The notes beneath the pieces are model-generated. The model did no database searches. It was not told the DNA's origin and was given only the letters and a program-made list of their open reading frames with translations. Shown here one piece after another: positions 1 through 7,513 of a DNA stretch of 64,000 nucleotides (positions are counted from its first letter, which is position 1; every line of letters starts with the position of its first letter). This stretch comes from Candidatus Bathyarchaeota archaeon (GTDB taxonomy: Archaea; Thermoproteota; Bathyarchaeia; Bathyarchaeales; Bathycorpusculaceae), in contig JAOAIX010000002.1 in assembly GCA_026414485.1 (NCBI GenBank), forward strand, positions 62,001 through 126,000, given 5' to 3'. The translations under genes were made by a program, and so were the position numbers.

Positions 1-25
1 AGGGACAATCTTTTATGTCTGCCAT
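1..25 (-). CDS. 5' end of an unidentified gene leaving the left edge
   Basis: Only eight complete codons are visible, reading MADIKDCP. The start is well supported: on the minus strand an AAGGAGGA Shine-Dalgarno sequence (complement of 33-40) lies 7 nt before the ATG at 25. The product cannot be identified from so few residues. The stretch upstream holds a 10-bp inverted repeat and AT-rich promoter-like sequence. Confidence 0.6.
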
Positions 26-69
26 GTTTTCGTCCTCCTTGCGCTTTTTACGTTGGAGTTAAATTTAAA

Positions 70-111
70 TGTTGAATATGCTGCTTTGTTTTGGAGCTTT
101 TATATTCAACA
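70..111. repeat. 10-bp perfect inverted repeat, possible operator
   Basis: TGTTGAATAT at 70-79 is matched exactly by its reverse complement ATATTCAACA at 102-111, about three helical turns centre to centre. It lies upstream of the left-edge gene (minus strand) and downstream of the end of the flavin-binding protein gene. A two-site operator is possible. A pair like this could also occur by chance in AT-rich DNA. The rest of 112-264 shows no gene. Confidence 0.3.
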
Positions 112-264
112 CTTAGTGACACCTTTATTTATATTCTAATTTATTTATGCTACTCTAATGTGCTCAAGCTGTTTTTTATAGACGCGGGCCATCACATGAA
201 TGATTTTCGTCTTCAGTGTTGCATTTTAGGCAATGCTTGAGTGGCATATTCTTAGTTGAGACCA

Positions 265-696
265 TCACCCAAACGGTATTGGTTTTTTCGGTTCAAAATT
301 TGTTTCCATAGTCCAGAAGTATGCTTCGCCTTTGTAGATACGAAAGATAACCAATTCTCGGCTTTCAGCAGTAAAACCAAGCGCTTTTAGAAATTGCCTT
401 TCCTCCACCAGCCTCTTTTTCAGGTTTAGATCATTCACAAATTCTACTTCTCCTGCGAGGCGCATCATGATTCCGTCTTCTTTTTGTTTGTTATTGAAAA
501 AGCAAATTTCCACTTTTGGGTTAGCTTTTAGTTGCTTGTAGACTGCTTTCATGGTTCCAGTGTGAAAATAAAAGCCTGTCTTGTCTGCATACCACATTAA
601 AAAGCCTCGTACGTGAGGTTGACCTTTATCGTCTATTGATGCAAGAAAACTGACGGGATTTTCGTTGGCAAATTTTATGCATGTTTCAAAGTTCAT
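265..696 (-). CDS. pyridoxamine 5'-phosphate oxidase-like flavin-binding protein
   Basis: A 143-residue single-domain protein with the pattern of the FMN-binding split-barrel family. It has an N-terminal helix (about 1-12), the strand VSFLASID with GQPHVRGF (about 15-33), an aromatic strand ending in FYFHTG (about 42-47), and KAVYKQLKANPKVEICFF (about 50-67), where FMN phosphate contacts usually lie. The family includes FMN or F420 oxidoreductases and heme-utilisation proteins, so the substrate cannot be assigned. The length is normal for the short archaeal and clostridial versions. It stands alone, with 239 nt of non-coding sequence upstream shared with the opposite-strand mini-gene. Family call is firm; exact reaction unknown. 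Confidence 0.8.
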   Translation of the reverse strand: MNFETCIKFANENPVSFLASIDDKGQPHVRGFLMWYADKTGFYFHTGTMKAVYKQLKANPKVEICFFNNKQKEDGIMMRLAGEVEFVNDLNLKKRLVEERQFLKALGFTAESRELVIFRIYKGEAYFWTMETNFEPKKPIPFG

Positions 697-814
697 TGTG
701 TTTCCCAGTTTTTATGAGTGATCTATGATAATTAACTTTTTGGTTGCATTTTAAGTTTAAATTGTTTTTTTAATCTGCAAGTAGCTGACTGCATATAGCT
801 CGCCATGTTAGTAA

Positions 815-824
815 AGTATAAAAG
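815..824 (+). promoter_or_regulatory. TATA box for the Cys-rich mini-gene
   Basis: AGTATAAAAG is a strong archaeal TATA element. Transcription would start about 26 nt downstream, near 845, giving an untranslated leader of about 90 nt before the ATG at 936. That is long for an archaeon, and the leader contains a nested hairpin. Confidence 0.5.
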
Positions 825-860
825 CATCAAATGCTCCCCCAAGTAAGCTTCATCAGTTAC

Positions 861-898
861 AGGTGTACGAACATGAGAGTCTTGTTCGAAAGACACCT
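861..898 (+). promoter_or_regulatory. nested stem-loop in the 5' leader of the mini-gene
   Basis: AGGTGT (861-866) pairs with ACACCT (893-898). Inside it, CGAACA (868-873) pairs with TGTTCG (883-888), leaving a 9-nt loop and a one-base against four-base internal asymmetry. A second short pairing, TAAAG (898-902) with CTTTA (916-920), ends directly against the GGAGG ribosome-binding site at 921-925. No T-run follows the hairpin, so it is not an ordinary terminator. A cis-regulatory RNA or ligand- or protein-binding leader is plausible; I do not recognise a known riboswitch class. Confidence 0.45.
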
Positions 899-935
899 AA
901 AGATGTAGATGTTAACTTTAGGAGGCGAAAAAGAA

Positions 936-1061
936 ATGCTGTCAAGAGATTGTGACGGTTGCTCTCAAATGAGGTTATGCAGCCAACATTACGTTGTGGT
1001 TGGAAAGGGTAGTAAAGTCTATTGCCCTGATGGAACTGCCCACTTAGTGGACGGCATGTAA
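936..1061 (+). CDS. 41-residue Cys-rich mini-protein
   Basis: A short gene with a canonical ribosome-binding site, GGAGG at 921-925, ten bases before the ATG. The product has four cysteines: C6 and C9 form a CxxC (DCDGC), followed by C15 and C30, with His at 18 and 36. This spacing could bind one zinc ion or a small Fe-S cluster. There is no signal peptide or membrane segment. It has its own TATA box and a structured leader of about 90 nt. I do not recognise the family. The strong ribosome-binding site, promoter and regular cysteines argue that it is real despite its size. It could be a metal-responsive or redox mini-protein; that is speculation. Confidence 0.6.
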   Translation: MLSRDCDGCSQMRLCSQHYVVVGKGSKVYCPDGTAHLVDGM

Positions 1062-1108
1062 CAACTCACAGGTAAACGCGCTGCAACTTGAGTGCGCCGG
1101 TGAACTTC

Positions 1109-1321
1109 CTATTCTTTTTCCTTTTTCTTGATTGCAGTTTTTAGGGTTTTGCTGTGTTCTTTACAAATCGACGGTTTCCACATACATAATCCTTTGATTA
1201 TTTCTGAGAGATAATACTCTATTTCTTCATCAAGCAGGTTGTGGGCGCAGTCCACTTGGTAGACAATTTCTTCTTTGTCACGGCTTACAGTTATGGCAAT
1301 CAACACGTTGTCTTTAACCAA
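1109..1321 (-). CDS. small hypothetical protein
   Basis: A 70-residue protein, unrecognised. It has an N-terminal beta-like stretch (VLIAITVSRDKEEIVYQV), three cysteines (about 25, 46 and 53), an acidic helix DEEIEYYLSEIIKGL, and a lysine/glutamate-rich tail. It lies opposite and downstream of the mini-gene, and its 5' end faces the DNA ligase gene across about 140 nt. The mixed charge pattern looks coding, but nothing points to a function. Confidence 0.5.
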   Translation of the reverse strand: MVKDNVLIAITVSRDKEEIVYQVDCAHNLLDEEIEYYLSEIIKGLCMWKPSICKEHSKTLKTAIKKKEKE

Positions 1322-1463
1322 ATGTGTCCCCTGTTTTAATCTATTGAGTGTATTTTACTTTTAAAATATTCGAAAAATAGTTTTAAAAGTGCAAAATTAG
1401 AGTGGTTACTGACCTGAAATTTTAATACGTTCCTGAAGACGTAATATTCTTGGTGCTCACCGG

Positions 1464-3227
1464 TTGAATTATGCTAAAATCGCAGATGCATACGAGAAAA
1501 TTGAAGCAACTACTAAACGGCTTGAAATGACTGATTTGCTTGTAGATCTACTAAAAAATACCCCGGTCAGCCTAATCGACAAAGTTGTTTATCTCACCCA
1601 GGGCAAACTGTACCCTGACTTTGAAGGCATAGAAATTGGCGTTGCTGAAAAACTCGCGGTAAAAGCTCTTGCACGTGCATCAGGTAGCCGCGAAAGCGAA
1701 ATCGAAGAAACTCTTAAGACAAGCGGAGACATAGGCGAGACAGCACAAATTTTTATTTCAAAAAAGAAGCAATCCACGTTCTTTCAGAAAGCTCTCACAG
1801 TCCAAAGAGTATATGAAACGCTGGGTAAAATGGCAAAAACCAGTGGTGCTGGAGCCGTTGAAACTAAAATGGCTCTTTTATCAGGGCTCTTATCTGATGC
1901 TTCTCCTAAAGAAGCAAAATACATTCTGCGTACAGTAACAGGTAGTCTACGCTTAGGAATCGCTGATATGACGGTGCTGGATGCGTTGGCGATTGCCTAC
2001 GGAGGTGGAAAAGAGACACGTGAATTCATAGAGCGTGCCTACAACATAAGCAGTGACCTAGGTAAAGTCGCCAAAACAGTTGCAGAAAAAGGTTTAGCAG
2101 GAATAAAATCTTTCCAAGTCACAGTTTTTGAACCCATACGGCCTATGCTTGCAGAGCGTTTAGCCTCCTCAGAAGAAATTCTAGAGAAACTAGGCGGCAA
2201 ATGCATTGCTGAGTACAAATATGACGGCGAGAGAATTCAAGTACACAAAAAGGGCAAAAAAGTGATTCTCTTTTCGCGGCGGCTGGAACAAATTTCAGAC
2301 CAGTATCCAGATGCTTTAGAACTAGTAACCACATTTGTTGCCGCCAACGAAGCTATTCTGGAAGGAGAATGCGTTGCCATGGACATCGAAACAGGTGAGA
2401 TGCGTCCTTTTCAAGAGTTAATGCATCGTAGACGTAAATACGACATTGAACAAGCAATGGAGCAGTATCCTGTGTCACTATTTATGTTTGACGCCTTATA
2501 TGTGGACGGCAAAGATTTAACCCGAGAACCCTACCCCACAAGAAGAAAGGCTCTAGAGCGAGTAATTGTAAAAAACGGCAAAGTGTTGCTGGCAAAAAGC
2601 ATCACTGCAACCAATGTAAGACAACTAGAAGCTTTTTTTGAGGAAGCCATAGAAAATGGGTGTGAAGGGCTAATGTGCAAAGCCGCGGGTAAAGAATCTG
2701 TTTATCAGGCGGGGGCACGCGGTTGGCTTTGGATTAAATACAAACGCGACTACAAAAGCGAAATGACCGATACAGTAGACCTTGTAGTGGTAGGAGCGTT
2801 TCATGGAAGAGGCAAACGTGTAGGAACCTACGGTGCACTGCTACTTGCAACATACAACAAGGAAAATGACACATTTGAAACAGTAACAAAATGTGGAACA
2901 GGCTTTACTGACAAGGACCTCGCAAGTTTTCCTGAACTACTAGGCAAACATGAAATTCCAAAAAAGCATTCACGTGTGCAGTCAACTTTGGAGGCGGATG
3001 TGTGGTTTGAACCAGCAGTCGTTTTGGAAATTTTGGGAGCAGAAATCACTTTGAGTCCAATTCACACGTGTGCTGTGGATTCCATCCGTAAAGGAAGCGG
3101 ATTGGCAATTCGGTTCCCACGTTTTACCGGTAAATACCGCACGGACAAGTCGGCAGAGGATGCCACTTCTAGCATGGAAATTGCGGAGATGTATCGTAAA
3201 CAACTGAAAAAGATAAGTCAAAGCTAA
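1464..3227 (+). CDS. lig: ATP-dependent DNA ligase
   Basis: A 587-residue replicative-type archaeal ligase, which seals nicks using ATP through a lysyl-AMP intermediate. The N-terminal DNA-binding domain covers about 1-215. The nucleotidyltransferase domain opens with motif I, EYKYDGERIQ, whose adenylated lysine is K252. Further motifs are visible: FSRRLEQ (Ia region), LEGECVA (motif III region), EGLMCK (motif IV) and WIKYKRDY (motif V). The OB-fold domain includes the GRGKRVGTYGALLLA segment and closes with RFPRFTGKYRTDK. Length is typical of archaeal Lig (550-600). The start is TTG at 1464; no strong ribosome-binding site is seen, though an AT-rich element near 1418-1428 could support a short or absent leader. 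The gene stands alone. Confidence 0.97.
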   Translation: MNYAKIADAYEKIEATTKRLEMTDLLVDLLKNTPVSLIDKVVYLTQGKLYPDFEGIEIGVAEKLAVKALARASGSRESEIEETLKTSGDIGETAQIFISKKKQSTFFQKALTVQRVYETLGKMAKTSGAGAVETKMALLSGLLSDASPKEAKYILRTVTGSLRLGIADMTVLDALAIAYGGGKETREFIERAYNISSDLGKVAKTVAEKGLAGIKSFQVTVFEPIRPMLAERLASSEEILEKLGGKCIAEYKYDGERIQVHKKGKKVILFSRRLEQISDQYPDALELVTTFVAANEAILEGECVAMDIETGEMRPFQELMHRRRKYDIEQAMEQYPVSLFMFDALYVDGKDLTREPYPTRRKALERVIVKNGKVLLAKSITATNVRQLEAFFEEAIENGCEGLMCKAAGKESVYQAGARGWLWIKYKRDYKSEMTDTVDLVVVGAFHGRGKRVGTYGALLLATYNKENDTFETVTKCGTGFTDKDLASFPELLGKHEIPKKHSRVQSTLEADVWFEPAVVLEILGAEITLSPIHTCAVDSIRKGSGLAIRFPRFTGKYRTDKSAEDATSSMEIAEMYRKQLKKISQS

Positions 3228-3289
3228 AGTAGGGTCATGTTCAAAAGACTTGATAAGTAAGTACATGTAACTCTTTATTGTGTAGCCGC

Positions 3290-3877
3290 ATGTCGCAAGA
3301 CCCAGAAAGAACAAAAGCATTGCTTGCTCTCAAACAGCGTTTAGAGAAGCGGTTAGGTGAGTTAGAAGAGGAAACAGCCGAGATCAAAATGAGCTTAGAA
3401 GCGGTGAATACAATTTTACTTGAGAAAGGCTTCAAACGAGGAACCTTGAGAGAGGTTGAAACACAGCATAAAACCGACCCTGCTATTAAAGACCTCTCAT
3501 CTGAAGGCTACAAAGGAGGCGAACCCGAAAACGTCATACCTCTAAAAACGGTTAATGACGAATCGTTGGCTATAATTTACGTAGAAAATGATGCCGTTCA
3601 TGTTTTACCTGATGAGAGCAAACGTTTCAGTGTCAACACTCCCCCTTTCAGTAATTTTCTTGTGGAGCGAGTATTAGCAAAGATGCAGGAAAAAGACAGT
3701 GAATTAGTACGACTTAAGCAATTGCCACCAGAAAAAATGTTTGCATATAACATCATACGAGAAGATGATCTGATCCGTGAGATAGTCATAAAAAACGTTG
3801 ATGAGGAACGCTTGAGAGAATTAAAATCTAGCATCCGCTGGACCCTAGAGAAAATGTACGAAAAAATGAAAGGCTAA
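3290..3877 (+). CDS. conserved-type archaeal coiled-coil protein, function unknown
   Basis: About 195 residues from the ATG at 3290; a TTG at 3278 would add four. Residues 5-50 form an obvious coiled coil rich in Lys, Glu and Leu heptads (ERTKALLALKQRLEKRLGE and onward). A linker follows, then a compact C-terminal domain (about 90-195) with alternating strands and a final amphipathic helix ending in EKMYEKMKG. No catalytic motif stands out. It starts some 60 nt after the ligase gene on the same strand and may share its transcript. A nucleic-acid-associated or structural role is possible but not shown. Confidence 0.7.
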   Translation: MSQDPERTKALLALKQRLEKRLGELEEETAEIKMSLEAVNTILLEKGFKRGTLREVETQHKTDPAIKDLSSEGYKGGEPENVIPLKTVNDESLAIIYVENDAVHVLPDESKRFSVNTPPFSNFLVERVLAKMQEKDSELVRLKQLPPEKMFAYNIIREDDLIREIVIKNVDEERLRELKSSIRWTLEKMYEKMKG

Positions 3878-3905
3878 CTACTTTCTATTTTCTTAACTGC
3901 CTTTA

Positions 3906-4229
3906 TTATAGGTGCCTTTGGAGAGCCGCATCAAAGTTCCTTTTTGGACATAAACCGACTATTCGGTCAACTTCAAATCCATTTTTAATTATCACTACCG
4001 TAGGTATGCTGTAGACTTGGAACCTCTCGGCAGTTTGGGGATTTTCGTCCACGTCTAACTTCGCCACAAGGACTTTTCCTGCGTATTCTCTCGCTAGTTC
4101 CTGTATAGTTGGTGCTAATGCTCTGCATGGCCCACACCATCCTGCCCAAAAATCAACTAGAACTATGGAATTTTTCTTAATAGTCTCGTCAAAGTTGGCG
4201 TCTGTCAAGTGAAACGGTTCAGTACTCAA
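3906..4229 (-). CDS. trxA: thioredoxin
   Basis: A 107-residue classical thioredoxin fold with active site WCGPC (about residues 31-35) preceded by VLVDFWAGW, and the cis-proline motif SIPT (about 74-77). It reduces protein disulfides in the cytosol. A reductase is not present in the window. The start is TTG at 4229. Its end converges with the coiled-coil gene across 28 nt. The length matches the standard single-domain family, and both active-site cysteines and the conserved Asp/Lys pair region are intact. Confidence 0.95.
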   Translation of the reverse strand: MSTEPFHLTDANFDETIKKNSIVLVDFWAGWCGPCRALAPTIQELAREYAGKVLVAKLDVDENPQTAERFQVYSIPTVVIIKNGFEVDRIVGLCPKRNFDAALQRHL

Positions 4230-4435
4230 TAAAATATACTCTCCGCAATATCAGCTTATTTTAGTGTTTAGTTGAATATAACCGTTTTGTGCAGCGGTTA
4301 ATTGCAGCAATCTAAAGGTTTTCTTTGTGTCTTTGAACAAGACGGCAATCTTAGTTGGTTTTGTGTTCTGTCTTAGTTTTCATTGTTTTGTAAAAGCTTT
4401 TAGGATAAAAAACCTATTTTTATACCGTGAGTTGC

Positions 4436-4846
4436 ATGTCAAAAATTACCCGTGTTGGCGTAACGTTTCCACCTGACCTTCTCAAAGATTTCGACGCAAT
4501 AATAGAAAAGATGGGTTATGAAAGCCGCTCTAAGGCTGTCCAAGACGCAGTAAGACTCTATGTTTCAGAACATAGATGGCTCCAAGAAGAAGCAAACACA
4601 GTCCAGACAGGCATAATACTGATGGTTTATGATCACGACGTGCGCGGATTGGAGAACGATCTTACTGAAACGCAGCATCATCATTCGGATCTTGTAACTT
4701 CAACATTACACATCCACATAGGAGAGCGAGATTGTTTAGAAGCAATAGCCGTCAAGGGCAAAGCCAGTGAAATTCGACATTTAAGCGACGAGTTAACTAC
4801 AAAGCGAGGCGTCAAAATTCTAAAGACCGTGGTAGTAAGCGTTTAA
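4436..4846 (+). CDS. nikR: NikR-family nickel-responsive repressor
   Basis: About 136 residues from the ATG at 4436; a GTG at 4427 would add three. The ribbon-helix-helix DNA-binding domain is residues 1-50 (ITRVGVTFPPDLLKDFDAII then SRSKAVQDAVR). The C-terminal ACT-like metal domain holds the high-affinity nickel ligands in the E. coli NikR spacing: HxH followed by Cys six residues later (LHIHIGERDC), plus the partner His in QHHHSD. A TATA-like TTTTTATA at 4417-4424 places the transcript start close to the start codon, so the message may be leaderless. No nickel transporter or nickel enzyme lies in this window, so its targets are elsewhere. Its stop overlaps the convergent nadA stop by 4 nt. 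Confidence 0.92.
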   Translation: MSKITRVGVTFPPDLLKDFDAIIEKMGYESRSKAVQDAVRLYVSEHRWLQEEANTVQTGIILMVYDHDVRGLENDLTETQHHHSDLVTSTLHIHIGERDCLEAIAVKGKASEIRHLSDELTTKRGVKILKTVVVSV

Positions 4847-5757
4847 CTTTTTACTTCAAACATTTGCTGTAGCGCCACACGAGCCTTCTTTGCAACAGGC
4901 TCAGGGACCTCAATTATGTGTTTTTCTTCTTTAAGCGAAGTGTAGACTCTATCTAAAGTTGTTAGCTTCATGTTAGGGCAGATGGCATCTGCATAAGCGA
5001 TTATGAACTGCTTGTCAGGGTTCTCTTTTCGTAAACGGTGCAGTATTCCCTCTTCGGTGCCGACGATGAAAGTTTTAGCTTTACTTGCTTTGGCGTACTT
5101 GCACATTTTGCTTGTGCTACCTATGTAGTCGGCTGTTTTTCGCATCTCAGCACTACATTCAGGATGAACCATCACAACTGCCTGCGGATACTGCTGCTTT
5201 AGAATGGTGACGTCTTCAGGCTGAAACAGCAGATGAGTGGGGCAGAAACCCCATTCAGGAATTGGAACTATTTTTTTGCCTGTTTTTTCAGCCACGTACT
5301 CAGCGAGGTTGCGGTCAGGACCAAACAATATAGTTTCTGCATCTAAAGAGTTGATGACTTCAACCGCGTTGGCGCTAGTACAACAAATGTCCGAGTAAGC
5401 TTTGGCTTCTGCTAGGGTATTAACGTACACGACGACAGGAGCTTTAGGGTAACGTTTTTTTGCATGCTGTATTTCATCCACCGTAAGCATTTGAGCCATG
5501 GGACAGCGCGCTCCTAGCGTGGGCAACAATACTTTTTTAGTAGGATTGAGAATAGCTGCGGACTGAGCCATAAAATCTACGGCTGAGAAAACAATGATTT
5601 TTGCATCTTTTTCCTCCATGGCTTTACGGCTTAGTTCGATACTGTCACCAACGTAGTCAGCAATTTCTTGAATTTCAGGTCTCTGATAGTTATGGGCGAG
5701 AATTATTGCTTGCTTTTCACTTTTGAGCTGCTGAATTTTAGTGATTAAGTCTTTCAT
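4843..5757 (-). CDS. nadA: quinolinate synthase A
   Basis: A 304-residue NadA, condensing iminoaspartate with dihydroxyacetone phosphate to quinolinate for NAD synthesis. Family hallmarks are AHNYQRPEIQEIADYVGDS near the N-terminus and the three cysteines that ligate the catalytic 4Fe-4S cluster: GARCPMAQM, HPECSAEM and AICPNMK. The conserved VYVNT and GPDRNLAEYV motifs are present. Partner genes nadB (or aspartate dehydrogenase) and nadC are not in the window. The gene has its own promoter: a TATA-like element near 5801-5808 on the minus strand, with a 14-bp palindrome at the expected transcript start. Confidence 0.97.
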   Translation of the reverse strand: MKDLITKIQQLKSEKQAIILAHNYQRPEIQEIADYVGDSIELSRKAMEEKDAKIIVFSAVDFMAQSAAILNPTKKVLLPTLGARCPMAQMLTVDEIQHAKKRYPKAPVVVYVNTLAEAKAYSDICCTSANAVEVINSLDAETILFGPDRNLAEYVAEKTGKKIVPIPEWGFCPTHLLFQPEDVTILKQQYPQAVVMVHPECSAEMRKTADYIGSTSKMCKYAKASKAKTFIVGTEEGILHRLRKENPDKQFIIAYADAICPNMKLTTLDRVYTSLKEEKHIIEVPEPVAKKARVALQQMFEVKS

Positions 5758-5768
5758 TGTAAAGTACG

Positions 5769-5782
5769 CCTTAAGTTTAAGG
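5769..5782. promoter_or_regulatory. palindrome at the nadA transcription start, candidate operator
   Basis: CCTTAA-GT-TTAAGG is a perfect inverted repeat with a 2-nt spacer, 11 nt upstream of the nadA start codon. A TATA-like element at about 5801-5808 (minus strand) would start transcription at about 5778, inside the palindrome. That is the expected position for a repressor site. The regulator is unknown. Confidence 0.4.
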
Positions 5783-5944
5783 GTTAGAAGACAAATATCG
5801 AGATATATGTTTTTACCCTTTTTTGGGACAATTTGTTCATTTAGTCGTATAATGAATGGGTGCTGCTTACCGATTCCTAAATAGCTAAATTTCTTACCAC
5901 ATTAGCCCATTGGTCAGTAGATCGACTTGAATTGTTTTTGTTTT

Positions 5945-6625
5945 TCAGTTCGGAGTGAGGTGATACCAAACTTTGCGTTTTAAGCTCCAAAAAGATGTAA
6001 TTATGGTTATAATTAAAGTGCCTATGAAGATAAAGTTAGAGGCGGTCGCCCATTCATTATTGTGGATAACTGCAGCACTTACACCCACTGTGATGTATAG
6101 ACAAACAACACTGAGTACTGCTTGTGCAATGTGAATTATGCGCCTTCCTTTACATGCTATGCTTTTTATGTGGCAAAGAAATTTGGCGGTATATCGTGAA
6201 ACATCTGCTAGGTCATCCAAAACCAGAGCTAAACCTCCCAACACAAAAAAACGCCCCACATTTACCGCTAAGTCCGTTATGTTAGCCGTAAACAGAGTCA
6301 GCAGAGAAACTGAAGTGAATAATACAAGAAACCCAATTGCCATGCTTAAAACCAAAAAACCGTATATGTAATGGTGAAACCACAACCTACCAGTTTTAAC
6401 CTGACCTATGAATGCAGCAGGAAAAATATTAATAATCGAGACAGCAATCAACGCCCAAAAGACGTTTCCATCAAAAATGAACGGGGAATAAAGCTGCCAG
6501 TTAGCAGTATAAAACCCAGTTAAAAGACCAATCGAGTAAACTATACAAACTAACGCATTGAAGATTAAAGCTATACTAAACAGTTTTCTTCCGTAAACCA
6601 ACGCTGGACTCTTCATTAGCGCCAC
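5945..6625 (-). CDS. polytopic membrane protein, function unknown
   Basis: A 226-residue integral membrane protein with about six hydrophobic segments (roughly 15-37, 53-75, 88-113, 122-140, 165-187 and 195-215). Polar motifs sit between them: WFHHYIYGF (about 82-90) and LVLDDLADVSRY (about 134-145). The clustered His and Asp residues near membrane ends could bind metal, but I know no family with exactly this pattern. The start at 6625 lies 130 nt from the divergent AIM24-type gene. No operon partner is visible. Confidence 0.7.
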   Translation of the reverse strand: MALMKSPALVYGRKLFSIALIFNALVCIVYSIGLLTGFYTANWQLYSPFIFDGNVFWALIAVSIINIFPAAFIGQVKTGRLWFHHYIYGFLVLSMAIGFLVLFTSVSLLTLFTANITDLAVNVGRFFVLGGLALVLDDLADVSRYTAKFLCHIKSIACKGRRIIHIAQAVLSVVCLYITVGVSAAVIHNNEWATASNFIFIGTLIITIITSFWSLKRKVWYHLTPN

Positions 6626-6783
6626 CTCTTTTTAACTGAAATCCTCCAAGTCAAACTCCCGTTTATGTGATTTACCGCTATTATTCTGTTACGGAAATCC
6701 ACGTCTGAAGTCGCAGACTCGGCGGTTTTATAAGCTCATTCAACACATACATAATCTTGTTCCCCAACAAGGAGCAGACTGTC

Positions 6784-7479
6784 ATGAGATATGAAATCAA
6801 GTATAAACCCTCTTACTCTATGCTCGTAGTATACCTCGATCAGGGCGAGAGCATAACTGCAGAATCCGGTTCCATGACCTACATGGATCCTACAATAGAA
6901 GCACACACCCGAAAACGTGAAAAAAGCTTCTGGGGCACACTAGGCTTAAGCGTCATAGGCGGACAAAGCTTCTGGGTTAACGATTATACGGCAAGTATGG
7001 GTCCAGGGCAAGCTGGTTTTGTTTCGGCGCCAGTGGGCGATATAGAAATGCTTGAAGTCAAGCCTGGACAAGGCTACGTTATACAGAAATCAGCGTATAT
7101 CGCCAGCACCTCAGGTGTAGACTTAGACGTAAAGTGGGAGGGCTTCACTAAAGGCTTGTTTGGACAAGGGCTCTTTATGCTACGTGCAACAGGCGGCGGC
7201 TTACTTTTCATCAACACTTTCGGAGCGATAGACAAACATACCCTTATGCCTGGGCAAACTCTTATCGTCGACAACTTCCATCTCGTAGCGTTCAGCGATA
7301 CATGTAGCTATCGCGTCACCAAGTTTGGAGGCTTAAAAGAAACGTTGCTGGGCGGCGAAGGCTTAGTGACTCAGATAACAGGACCAGGAGACGTGTACAT
7401 CCAGACTAAGAACCTCAAAGAGTTCGTTGACTGGCTCTGGACTCTGCTAGAGCCACGTGTTCAATCTCGAGCGCGCTAA
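6784..7479 (+). CDS. AIM24 / TIGR00266 family protein
   Basis: About 231 residues with the double-stranded beta-helix pattern of the AIM24/TIGR00266 family: YEIKYKPSYSMLVV, ESITAESGSMTYMDP, the Gly-rich core (GGGLLFINTFGAI) and a C-terminal GPGDVYIQTKNLKEFVDWL. The biochemical role of bacterial and archaeal members is unknown; the yeast relative acts in mitochondrial membrane organisation. The ATG at 6784 is chosen because GGAG at 6771-6774 precedes it at normal spacing. A TTG at 6757 in the same frame lies between the TATA box (GTTTTATAAG, 6725-6734) and that site, so it is probably untranslated. Confidence 0.85.
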   Translation: MRYEIKYKPSYSMLVVYLDQGESITAESGSMTYMDPTIEAHTRKREKSFWGTLGLSVIGGQSFWVNDYTASMGPGQAGFVSAPVGDIEMLEVKPGQGYVIQKSAYIASTSGVDLDVKWEGFTKGLFGQGLFMLRATGGGLLFINTFGAIDKHTLMPGQTLIVDNFHLVAFSDTCSYRVTKFGGLKETLLGGEGLVTQITGPGDVYIQTKNLKEFVDWLWTLLEPRVQSRAR

Positions 7480-7494
7480 AAAAGCTAAGCTCGA

Positions 7495-7513
7495 TTCTTT
7501 TCCTTTTTTGTTT
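7495..7513 (+). terminator. oligo-T terminator between convergent genes
   Basis: A T-rich tract with runs of 4 and 6 T directly after the AIM24-type gene, in the 32-nt gap to the convergent deoA gene. Archaeal termination commonly uses such T-runs. No stable hairpin precedes it. Confidence 0.4.
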
